DNA of 39,599 bases from Planctomycetia bacterium. GTDB taxonomy: Bacteria > Planctomycetota > MHYJ01 > WSZJ01. Below, one piece after another: positions 1-6,508 of this stretch. The position numbers and the translations under genes were made by a program. Every line of letters starts with the position of its first letter. Position 1 is the stretch's first letter. Under the pieces are notes generated by a model. The model did no database searches, had not been told where the DNA came from, and worked only from the letters and a program-made list of their open reading frames with translations. Where the stretch lies: the NCBI GenBank assembly GCA_020849035.1, contig JADLHC010000274.1, positions 1 through 39,599 of the forward strand, written 5' to 3'.

Positions 1-62
1 ACGGGGTTGTTCCACAGGGAGTGGAGGCGGTTTTTGAAGGGGTAGGGGCTGCTTCGGGCCAG

Positions 63-965
63 CTACTGCGGCCGGTGTTCCACGTCCGCGTCGCTCCACC
101 AGGAGCTTATAGGATCCCCCGCTTTCAGGTCCGCACGCTCTTTGTGGTCGGAAGGCCTCAGCAAGCACTCCTTCTCCGACACCTCTACGACCTCCAGCCG
201 GGGGTACTTCCCGGGCAGACTCCGGTCATAGAGCGTCAATCCGACCCAGACATGGTCGCGCGAGCCGAGGCTGGCGCGGTACCGCCCGTCCGGCCGGATC
301 TCGAGGATCGTCCCGCGGATTTCGCCCGGTAGAAGACGCTCTTTCCACGGCGACGGAAGTTCCGGCCGCCCTGTTGCGGCGGGTTCGCCGTCACGGTGCA
401 GGCCCCATCTCGCCAGGCGCTCGGCGCCGTGGTTTCCGTTGAAATCCGCTACAAAGCCGTCCAGTTCGTCTTCGAATTCGAACAGAATCGTCCGTGCTCC
501 CCAGCGAGCGACCCAGACTCGGTCCTCGCCGGGGTCGCGTGACCAGAACGTCGGGAGAGGGAAGCGACCGATGACGGAGTCATAGGACTCCTGTTTCCCG
601 AGAAGGATCTCGTTTCCGACCCGCCTCCACACTCCGCAGCTTTCGCCGTACCTGGCGCTGAAGTGAAACGTCCCGTCGCGCCCCAGAGCGACCTGACCAC
701 GTCCTTGAGCCCACCGTCGGCCCCACTCGCCGACGAGATCCTCCTCCGCCGGATCGAGGCACGTCGGTCGCGGATCGACGATCGGCGGCGCCCAGCGCAC
801 GATGAATCCGTGCGACGTCACGCGGAACGGCCAGACGAGGAACGCGAAACCCAGCGCGACCAGCCCCAGCTTCTTCCAGGGCACGCGCGAACAGCAGCGA
901 GGAGGATTCGCGGTCTCCTCCCGTCCCGGGACCATCCGCGCGACGCTGCCCTTCGGGTCTTCCAT
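63..965 (-). CDS. Membrane-anchored protein of unknown function, paralogue of the divergent neighbour
   Basis: I do not recognise a named family. The 300-residue product has a basic, hydrophilic N-terminus of about 30 residues, then one hydrophobic segment (roughly residues 32-50) that fits a signal anchor, followed by a soluble, Trp-rich domain. The frame stays open further upstream, but I chose the ATG at 965 because a TACAAT -10 element sits 8 bases before it, as in several other genes here. The C-terminal 75 residues align by eye with the end of the divergently transcribed gene at 1231-2223: both have a PDG turn, a GSR motif, then G-x-T-L, and finally a GDPIS/GTPIW stretch followed by W-S-D or S-D-A. 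A central WG-x-R and F..(D/N).N.GN pattern is also shared. The two look like an old inverted duplication. Function unknown; real gene, start moderately sure. Confidence 0.72.
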   Translation of the reverse strand: MEDPKGSVARMVPGREETANPPRCCSRVPWKKLGLVALGFAFLVWPFRVTSHGFIVRWAPPIVDPRPTCLDPAEEDLVGEWGRRWAQGRGQVALGRDGTFHFSARYGESCGVWRRVGNEILLGKQESYDSVIGRFPLPTFWSRDPGEDRVWVARWGARTILFEFEDELDGFVADFNGNHGAERLARWGLHRDGEPAATGRPELPSPWKERLLPGEIRGTILEIRPDGRYRASLGSRDHVWVGLTLYDRSLPGKYPRLEVVEVSEKECLLRPSDHKERADLKAGDPISSWWSDADVEHRPQ

Positions 966-973
966 CACCGGAG

Positions 974-979
974 ATTGTA
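974..979 (-). promoter_or_regulatory. Promoter -10 element (TACAAT) of the gene at 63-965
   Basis: TACAAT on the minus strand lies 8 bases before the ATG at 965. A TTGGGA -35-like hexamer lies 18 bases upstream (998-1003). With transcription starting about 7 bases after the -10, the mRNA would have essentially no leader. Confidence 0.55.
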
Positions 980-1230
980 GGCCGCGTGGGCACCTCGTCC
1001 CAAGCCGCCTCCGAAGGACGCAGGCGCGACATCTCGCAGGCTCGGCCGAACTTCCGTCCAAACGAATTCGTCCGAACCCTTGCGGGCACGCGGAGCTCGC
1101 GCGCCCTCACAAGTCTGGGGGTTTGAGAACGGCGGTCCCGGCTCGTATGCAATCCTCAGCTGGACACGAGGGCGGCCTGCGGCAACGGAGGACTCTGAAC
1201 TCCCGGGACAGGCGCACGTTCCTGACCCGC

Positions 1231-2223
1231 ATGAAATGCAGGCGAGCCTTCCTGGCATCCTTGGCTTGCGCCATCGCGGCGGCGATTCTCTTCAGGATCG
1301 GAGTCGGGCTCTACGATCGATACTCCACGTCGTCACCGCCCCCCGTCGAGACTGAGATCCACGGACTTCCGCCGCTGGAGAGACCGAAGGATGACCTGGC
1401 CCCGGCCAATGCCGTCTTCCTTCCGTTCGAGGAGTCCTCTTCCGAGGAGGTGGCATTCCCCGTCATTCCGGGAGGGAGGCGCCTCGAGATCTCAATGCTG
1501 GCCGGGTGGTATGGGGGGCGATGCGACGGTGGCCGAATCGAAGGAGGAAGGCAACTCGGCGGCCACTTTTACGGCCTGTGGATCGAAGGAGACGGCAGGT
1601 GGCTGTGCTCGTCGGTCGAACCGCAAGGCTGCTCCTTGAAGTACCGGACGTCACGTGGACACGTGACGGTCGAGAATGGTGGCCTGGTCTTCAACGCGGA
1701 CCACCTGGACGGATGGCCTTCCCTCCTGATGTGCGATGTCACGCCCGTCTGGTGGGGAGAACGGATCTACCTTCTCGGACCCGGAGACATCGCCCGATTC
1801 TGCGATGCGGTGAACTGGGGGAACGAGCCGCGACGGGAAGTCTGGGGTGACTCCAGCGCGCCGTACGTTCGCGCGAAGGCATGCGGCTACCCGGTTCAGG
1901 GGCCCGTGGAGTCCCTGGCCGGTGACGCGGCGCCTCTCTTGCCTGCTCGGTTCGCCGCCTGGATCCTGCGCGCTCCGATCAACGCTCGACTGTCGCTCCA
2001 GCTCCCCGACGGGTCCTGGGTCGCTGACTTTGGCTCGCGGAACGGTTCGTTTGAGGGAATGACCCTTCGCGACAAGACCGGCCGCGTCGCCCTGCGCGTC
2101 GAGCGGGCTGGAACGGATGCAAGCATTGTTCGGGTGATCGGGACTCCCGAGCTTCGGCTTTCGGTTGGCACTCCGATCTGGTCCGACGCGAGAGGCGCAG
2201 CTCTGACCAAACAGGAGCGATGA
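1231..2223 (+). CDS. Membrane-anchored or secreted protein of unknown function, paralogue of the divergent neighbour
   Basis: The 330-residue product has one N-terminal hydrophobic segment (about residues 6-25, after MKCRRAF) consistent with a signal anchor, then a Pro/Glu-rich linker and a soluble domain. No family is recognised. The reading frame is open far upstream, but the ATG at 1231 puts the hydrophobic segment at the N-terminus; an in-frame ATG at 1147 is the alternative. The C-terminal third (LPDGSWVADFGSR, then GMTLRD and GTPIWSDA) matches the pattern of the gene on the other strand at 63-965, and the middle parts share a WWGER / WGART motif and an asparagine-glycine-rich turn. The 265-base space between the two genes would hold both promoters. 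It ends just before a strong hairpin shared with the convergent ATPase gene. Confidence 0.72.
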   Translation: MKCRRAFLASLACAIAAAILFRIGVGLYDRYSTSSPPPVETEIHGLPPLERPKDDLAPANAVFLPFEESSSEEVAFPVIPGGRRLEISMLAGWYGGRCDGGRIEGGRQLGGHFYGLWIEGDGRWLCSSVEPQGCSLKYRTSRGHVTVENGGLVFNADHLDGWPSLLMCDVTPVWWGERIYLLGPGDIARFCDAVNWGNEPRREVWGDSSAPYVRAKACGYPVQGPVESLAGDAAPLLPARFAAWILRAPINARLSLQLPDGSWVADFGSRNGSFEGMTLRDKTGRVALRVERAGTDASIVRVIGTPELRLSVGTPIWSDARGAALTKQER

Positions 2224-2265
2224 ATTCCTTCCCTCCGGCTTCGACGCGGCAGGAGAGACGAGAAA

Positions 2266-2287
2266 GGCCGGCGCTCGCGCGCCGGCC
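2266..2287. terminator. Hairpin terminator between convergent genes
   Basis: GGCCGGCGC and GCGCCGGCC form a perfect 9-bp stem around a TCGC loop. On the minus strand the stem is followed by TTTCT, so it best serves the ATPase gene ending at 2315. It lies between two converging genes and may act on both. Confidence 0.7.
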
Positions 2288-2314
2288 CGTTGTCGAACCC
2301 TTCCACCCTCCGCT

Positions 2315-3571
2315 CTACGCCTTCGCGTCCGGCTCCCACAGCGCCCGGATCGGAACCGCGAAGAGCCCTTCCCCGAACGTCGCGCACATTTCGCCGTCGT
2401 GAAGGACGACGCCGGCGCGGAAGTTGCGGCCGGCGGCTTCCTGGAGCTTTCGCAGGCCGTGGAAGTCGTCGGAGCGGACGGTGGCGCCGGCCTTGATTTC
2501 GACGCCGGCGATTTCGCGCGGGGAGCGTTCGAGGACGAGGTCGACCTCGACGCCGTCGCGGTCGCGGAAGTGGAAGAAGCCGATGGGGGGATCGTGCCAG
2601 GAGGCGTGGCGGCGGAGTTCCTGGAAGACGAAGGTTTCGAGGAGGGGGCCGAGGGCGGCGCGGTCGGCCTTGAGGGCGGCGGCGTCGAGGCCGAGGAGGG
2701 CGCAGGCGCCGCCGGTGTCGCCGAGGTGGATTTTAGGGGCCTTAACGAGGCGGCTGAGGCGGTTGGCGTGCCAGGCGGGGAGGGAGTCGACGAGGAAGAT
2801 GCGCTCGAGCAGGGTGAGGTAGGAGTCGATGGTGGGGCGGGAGACGCGAAAGGGGGCCGCGAGGCCGGAGACGTTGAAGAGGCCGGCGGTCGCGGCGGCG
2901 GCGGCGGCCAGCAGGCGCGGGATGGCGTCGAGGGCGGCGACGCGGGCGAGGTCGCGGACGTCGCGCTGGACGAGGGCATTGGCGTAGTTGCGGTACCAGG
3001 CCGTCCGCCGCCGCGGGGTGGCGCGGGCGAGCGCGGCCGGGTAGCCGCCAGCGACGATGCGGTCGAGGAGCCCGTCGCCGAGGCGCGACGCCGGGCCGGA
3101 GGGGAACCGGCCCTCGAACAGGCGCCGGAGGAACGTCGGCGGGCGGCCCGCCAGCTCGGCTTGCGCGAGCGGGTGCAGGCGCAGGACCTCGAGGCGCCCC
3201 GCGAGGGAGTCGGACAGCCTCGGGACCAGCAGGACGTTCGCGGACCCGGTGAGCACGAACCTCCCGGGCGCGCGGTCGCGGTCCACCGCGCGCTTGATGG
3301 TCGCGAAGACCTCCGGGACGCGCTGCGCTTCGTCGAGGATCGTCTTCGGCGGGAGATCCCCCACGAACCCGACCGGGTCGGCGAGCGCCGCCCCCCGCGC
3401 GACCTCGTCGTCGAACGTGACGTACCGGTACCCCATCGGCTCGCACAAAGTCCGCGCGAGCGTCGTCTTCCCGCACTGCCGCGGCCCGTGGATCAGCACC
3501 ACGGGGGAATCGGCGAGCGTTTCGAGAAGGGAATCGCGCGCGAATCGAGGGTAGGCCGGGCTGGCGAGCAT
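2315..3571 (-). CDS. AAA-type ATPase with C-terminal DUF4143
   Basis: A 418-residue protein of the widespread ATPase family with an AAA_14 N-terminal domain and a DUF4143 C-terminal domain. The family's cellular role is unsettled. Visible motifs are a Walker A (GPRQCGKTT, residues 29-37), an Asp-Glu Walker B (TILDEAQR, about 77-84), and a sensor-like LTGSAN (107-112). The C-terminal half carries the usual LVKAPKIHLGDTG and DRDGVEVDLVLE segments; the latter resembles a degenerate PD-(D/E)xK nuclease-like core with a later IKAG. The start at 3571 gives the family's usual N-terminal length and follows a TACAAT -10 element by 8 bases; an in-frame ATG at 3616 is less likely because it would lie upstream of that element. 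The gene stands alone and its upstream DNA is AT-rich and repeated, unlike the neighbours. That could mean recent acquisition and self-regulation, which is inference. Confidence 0.88.
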   Translation of the reverse strand: MLASPAYPRFARDSLLETLADSPVVLIHGPRQCGKTTLARTLCEPMGYRYVTFDDEVARGAALADPVGFVGDLPPKTILDEAQRVPEVFATIKRAVDRDRAPGRFVLTGSANVLLVPRLSDSLAGRLEVLRLHPLAQAELAGRPPTFLRRLFEGRFPSGPASRLGDGLLDRIVAGGYPAALARATPRRRTAWYRNYANALVQRDVRDLARVAALDAIPRLLAAAAAATAGLFNVSGLAAPFRVSRPTIDSYLTLLERIFLVDSLPAWHANRLSRLVKAPKIHLGDTGGACALLGLDAAALKADRAALGPLLETFVFQELRRHASWHDPPIGFFHFRDRDGVEVDLVLERSPREIAGVEIKAGATVRSDDFHGLRKLQEAAGRNFRAGVVLHDGEMCATFGEGLFAVPIRALWEPDAKA

Positions 3572-3653
3572 GGCGGCTGATTGTAAGAGCAGATGTCGGC
3601 TATCTGCAAGCATAGATGCGGCTGTTAGAAAGATTAATATCGGCCATATGAAA
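3566..3653. repeat. Four tandem degenerate 22-bp repeats overlapping the ATPase start
   Basis: Four consecutive 22-base units begin at 3566, about 3589, 3611 and 3633 (one extra base between the first two). Read on the minus strand, every unit starts CTTnC and carries (A/G)GCCG at positions 10-14, followed in most units by an AT-containing segment. A fifth, weak copy may lie at 3655-3676. The period is not a multiple of three, so this is not a coding repeat. Unit 2 is also a dyad (GCAGAT...ATCTGC). The array covers the predicted promoter and start codon of the ATPase gene, as an operator array would. Confidence 0.6.
3580..3585 (-). promoter_or_regulatory. Promoter -10 element (TACAAT) of the DUF4143 ATPase gene
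   Basis: TACAAT on the minus strand lies 8 bases before the ATG at 3571. A TTGCAG -35-like hexamer lies 18 bases upstream (3604-3609). Both hexamers are inside the 22-bp repeat array. Confidence 0.55.
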
Positions 3654-3812
3654 GCAAAATGGCGGGGAAGGGGGGGGCCCGGAGCTTGTGGCCGCCCCAT
3701 GTCCACGCCGGGGCACGATGGGTGGTCGATGGCGACGTTGAGGACGGCGAGACGGGGGAGGGGACAGGCTGCCTGGACAGCATTGCGGCACACGCGCCCG
3801 TGGCCCGAAGTC

Positions 3813-4574
3813 CTACTTCCAGCCGCCGACGAAGCCCGCGCGGTGACGTTCATTCTGAACGTACTTCCCCTGCGCGGAGTCCCAGCGGAATTCCTCGCGG
3901 CAAGGCGTCGCCGAGGACAGGTCCGCGTTCTTGTCATCGGCTCCGGATCCCGCCGCAGCCCAACCTTCCCCACGCAGGACCCCCGACAGAATGACGTCGT
4001 CGTGACCGTTGCCATCAAGGTCGCGGTACTCGGAGAAGAGGACTCCATTCTCGAGCACCAGGGAATCCGAGTCGTTGTCATCAACGGCCCTGGTGGCGAA
4101 GAGCTGCGCGAGCGTGCGACCTCGAAGGAGGTAAAGGCGGAGGCTTCCATTTCCACAGTGGGTCTCGTCGTAGACTTCGATGACGGGATCCACGAAGCCC
4201 TTGAGGGTGATGGCGCGAACCTGACGGATAAACGCCCCATCGGGCTCGCGGTCACACCTGGCCTGCCACTCGACTCTCCCGCCGCGGATCCCGTACACAG
4301 CGAAGAACCCGTCCCACCCGGGGATGACGTCGCAGCGCGCAAGAACCACGTCTGGAGCGCCCGGAACGGGAGTCAGCTCGATGAGCTTCAGCGGGTCCTC
4401 CCCGGCGCGCTGGGCCCAGGCCCGTATGGCTTGCTGCAGCTCAACAGATGGGAGCATCCTGGTGTCCCGGATGGATGGCTGCTCGCCCTCGGAGGACTGC
4501 GTTGCGAGTCGAGGACCGCAAGCGGCGCTGAAGAGTGGCACCAGGGCGAGCGCGCTGAAGAGGGAGAGTCTCAT
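3813..4574 (-). CDS. Lipoprotein of unknown function
   Basis: A 253-residue product beginning MRLSLFSALALVPLFSAACG, a lipoprotein signal peptide with a lipobox ending SAAC, so the mature protein should be lipid-anchored at a membrane. The start at 4574 was chosen because it puts the signal peptide first; the frame extends 12 codons upstream. The mature part has an EYRDLDGNGHDDVILSG segment near residue 190. That resembles the Asp-rich calcium loops of FG-GAP/VCBS-type repeats, and the sequence around it (IPGWDGFFAVYG, then VIEVYDETHCGNG) looks like repeated beta-strands. I do not recognise a specific family. Its end lies about 240 bases from the ATPase start, and the space between contains only the 22-bp repeats and G-rich sequence. 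Confidence 0.7.
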   Translation of the reverse strand: MRLSLFSALALVPLFSAACGPRLATQSSEGEQPSIRDTRMLPSVELQQAIRAWAQRAGEDPLKLIELTPVPGAPDVVLARCDVIPGWDGFFAVYGIRGGRVEWQARCDREPDGAFIRQVRAITLKGFVDPVIEVYDETHCGNGSLRLYLLRGRTLAQLFATRAVDDNDSDSLVLENGVLFSEYRDLDGNGHDDVILSGVLRGEGWAAAGSGADDKNADLSSATPCREEFRWDSAQGKYVQNERHRAGFVGGWK

Positions 4575-4656
4575 GCCACAGTTATCGGCAACGGACTCAT
4601 GCTTGCTCAATGCGCTGGATCCTGAGTCATGACGACGAGTTGCGCGCGATGGGTTG

Positions 4657-4662
4657 TAGACT
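4657..4662 (+). promoter_or_regulatory. Promoter -10 element (TAGACT) for the small membrane protein gene
   Basis: TAGACT lies 7 bases before the ATG at 4670, the spacing seen at several other starts in this window. I see no convincing -35. Confidence 0.4.
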
Positions 4663-4669
4663 CTTCGCC

Positions 4670-4867
4670 ATGGAGCGCATGGGTTCGATGTCGAAGCAGG
4701 CTCTCCTCCTGGCCGCGGCGATAGCGGGGCTGGCCATGGCGGTCCCCGCGGGCCAGTGGCTCGGCAAGCCCCGACCGGTGTCGGGAACCGTGCCGGCGGC
4801 GGCCCTGCTCGTCGAGTTCCTGATCGCGCCGTTCACGGCCCCGCTCGTCAATACGTGCGGCCGCTGA
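4670..4867 (+). CDS. Small two-helix membrane protein, hypothetical
   Basis: A 65-residue product with two hydrophobic stretches: ALLLAAAIAGLAMAVPAG (about residues 11-28) and AAALLVEFLIAPFTAPLV (about 43-60). No family is recognised. The ATG at 4670 is supported by a TAGACT -10 element 7 bases upstream; in-frame ATGs at 4679 and 4688 are alternatives, and the last would give a more usual short polar N-terminus. It is transcribed away from the lipoprotein gene at 3813-4574, with under 100 bases between. The call rests on the promoter-like element, the membrane pattern and the open space rather than on homology, so it could be spurious. Confidence 0.45.
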   Translation: MERMGSMSKQALLLAAAIAGLAMAVPAGQWLGKPRPVSGTVPAAALLVEFLIAPFTAPLVNTCGR

Positions 4868-4970
4868 GGTGGCGGGGCGGCTCGCGGGACCTGACGTTTG
4901 GACCCGACGCGGACCTTCGGAGTCGAAGCGACGATTGTGTCGCAGGACCGCAGAGGATCGGAGGGGTGTC

Positions 4971-4993
4971 GCGGGCGGCCGAGCCGCCGCCCG
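4971..4993. terminator. GC-rich hairpin between the small membrane protein and barstar genes
   Basis: GGCGGC and GCCGCC form a 6-bp stem around CGA (4974-4988) that can be lengthened with a bulge. There is no clear T-tract, only GTTTCTT some 12 bases on. Possible terminator of the upstream gene. Confidence 0.3.
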
Positions 4994-5014
4994 TGGTAAC
5001 GTTTCTTCCGTCCC

Positions 5015-5311
5015 ATGCCCAAACGCGTCTTCATCCTCGACGGCACGCGCTTCTCGACCCTCGACGGGTTCTACGACGAGGTGTCGCGGGTGCTGGTCCC
5101 GGGGGCGAAATGGGGCCGGAACCTGGACGCGTTCAACGACATCCTGCGCGGCGGGTTCGGGACGCCGGCGGGCGGGTTCGTGCTGCGGTGGACGCACGCG
5201 GGGCGGTCGCGGCGGACGCTGCCGCGGTTCGGGACGCTGGTGGAGATCATCCGGGTGCACGGGGCGGGAGGGGCGGAAGCGGGGGACGGGGTGGAGCTGG
5301 AGCTGGCGTGA
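5015..5311 (+). CDS. Barstar-family protein (ribonuclease inhibitor fold)
   Basis: A 98-residue protein matching the barstar family (cytoplasmic inhibitors of barnase-type ribonucleases) over its whole length. The typical pattern is visible: a first beta-strand with FILDGTRFSTLDGFYDE, then GRNLDAFNDILRGGFG, then FVLRW, and a C-terminal helix with LVEIIRVH. The run WGRNLDAFNDILRGGFGTP is the most conserved part of this branch of the family. No ribonuclease or toxin gene lies next to it, so the partner is either elsewhere or absent; many barstar-like proteins in bacteria are orphans of this kind. The ATG at 5015 follows a weak TAACGT -10-like element by 12 bases. There is no Shine-Dalgarno sequence. 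Confidence 0.85.
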   Translation: MPKRVFILDGTRFSTLDGFYDEVSRVLVPGAKWGRNLDAFNDILRGGFGTPAGGFVLRWTHAGRSRRTLPRFGTLVEIIRVHGAGGAEAGDGVELELA

Positions 5312-5346
5312 CGGGGGCAAATCTGTTCTCACCCCGCGGGAGGGCC

Positions 5347-5352
5347 TAGAAT
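5347..5352 (+). promoter_or_regulatory. Promoter -10 element (TAGAAT) upstream of the gene at 5401
   Basis: TAGAAT lies 48 bases before the ATG, leaving a leader of about 40 bases that contains an AGGAGG ribosome-binding site (5390-5395). This gene therefore uses conventional initiation, unlike many neighbours. Confidence 0.45.
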
Positions 5353-5400
5353 TTCCGCTCGCCGTCCGCCGCGCCCCGCGCCCCGGAACCAGGAGGCCGA

Positions 5401-6414
5401 ATGTTCCTGCCTGCCCTCATCTCCCTTCTGCTGCTGACCAAACCCCCGGAGCGTCTCGCGCCGCCGGTCGAGAAGGACGGGTTCATCGTCCCGGCGCCCG
5501 GCGACGCTTCGGAGCCGGTCTGGGGCGTGAAGGACGGGATTTCCGTCGGCCTCTGGCCCACCGGAGGGCCGCGCGGACTCCTGCGCATCTACGCGCCTTA
5601 CCTCGGCCAGCGTCGCCTGCGCACGCTCAACTTCATCGCCGTCGAGCCGGTCGCGGGCGGGAAGCGCGGGTATTCCGAGCTCGAGCACAGCGACCTCGAC
5701 GACGCGGACGGCAAGGCGATGTGGACGGGCGACGAGATGGCGGATGCCCCTGAGCCGCGCGCGCCGTGGCAGCCGGCTGCCGGGAAGCGGTTCCGGATCG
5801 GGCAGGCGAACGCGCTGACGTTCTACGTCTTCGTGGAGGCCTTCAAGAACGGCGCGCACCCGGTCGTGCAGGTGACGCTCCGGGACGACCGGCCTTACGA
5901 GGTCTCGCTGAAAGTCTTCGCCGCGAAGGACAGCGCGCCGATGAAGTCGTGCATCCTGACCGCGACGATGGGCAACTACCAGCGGCTGCGGAAGCTCTGG
6001 CTGAAGGACGAGATCCAGACGCCCTCGAAGGTCTGGCCGGACTACAAGGACGAGTGGAAGTTCGCGCCGTTCCGGGACTGGCCCCTGGACAAGATGCAGG
6101 TCACGGCCGGCGAAGCGATCGTCGCGGCGACGTCCAGCGAAGAGGACCCCGCTTCCGCCGGGTACGCGGAGGACGTTCCCAAGGGCTGGCGGTTCGAGGG
6201 CAAGCCGGCGACGCAGTACTGGCGGGCCGCGGCCGTGAAGGGCCTCGTCGTCCGCGTGAACGCGCGCCGGATCTACTGGGGGGACAAGGGAGCGATCCCG
6301 GGCGGCCCGGCCTTCGAGAACTTCGAGCTCGTGGCGCCGTTCTCCGCGGGGCAGGAGTTCGTGTTCGGCGCGACGCCGGATCCGCCGGAGAAGCTGGGGC
6401 TGAAGGCGCGGTAG
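5401..6414 (+). CDS. Secreted protein of unknown function
   Basis: A 337-residue product with a short hydrophobic N-terminus (MFLPALISLLLLTKPPE) that may be a weak signal peptide. The rest is rich in beta-type sequence with conserved-looking blocks: GLLRIYAPYLGQRRLRTLNFIAVEPV, split here as IYAPYLGQ and NFIAVEPVAGG, then ELEHSDLDD, and later MKSCILTATMGNYQRLRKLW. From memory, similar blocks occur in secreted proteins of planctomycetes, but I cannot name a domain or activity. The start has an AGGAGG Shine-Dalgarno sequence and a TAGAAT promoter element. The gene precedes the selenoprotein gene by 94 bases; a hairpin in that gap may separate their transcription. Confidence 0.78.
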   Translation: MFLPALISLLLLTKPPERLAPPVEKDGFIVPAPGDASEPVWGVKDGISVGLWPTGGPRGLLRIYAPYLGQRRLRTLNFIAVEPVAGGKRGYSELEHSDLDDADGKAMWTGDEMADAPEPRAPWQPAAGKRFRIGQANALTFYVFVEAFKNGAHPVVQVTLRDDRPYEVSLKVFAAKDSAPMKSCILTATMGNYQRLRKLWLKDEIQTPSKVWPDYKDEWKFAPFRDWPLDKMQVTAGEAIVAATSSEEDPASAGYAEDVPKGWRFEGKPATQYWRAAAVKGLVVRVNARRIYWGDKGAIPGGPAFENFELVAPFSAGQEFVFGATPDPPEKLGLKAR

Positions 6415-6435
6415 CGCGGCCGGGCGCCCCGCAGT

Positions 6436-6465
6436 CCCGCGACACGAGGGCCGTTGAGTCGCGGG
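6436..6465. terminator. Hairpin between the secreted protein gene and the selenoprotein gene
   Basis: CCCGCGAC and GTCGCGGG form a perfect 8-bp stem with a 14-base loop. No T-run follows, so it may be a terminator for the upstream gene or a leader structure of the downstream one. Confidence 0.35.
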
Positions 6466-6508
6466 CCATGGAAGGCGTATCGTGAAGGCTCATCTTTCGG
6501 AGGTGCCT

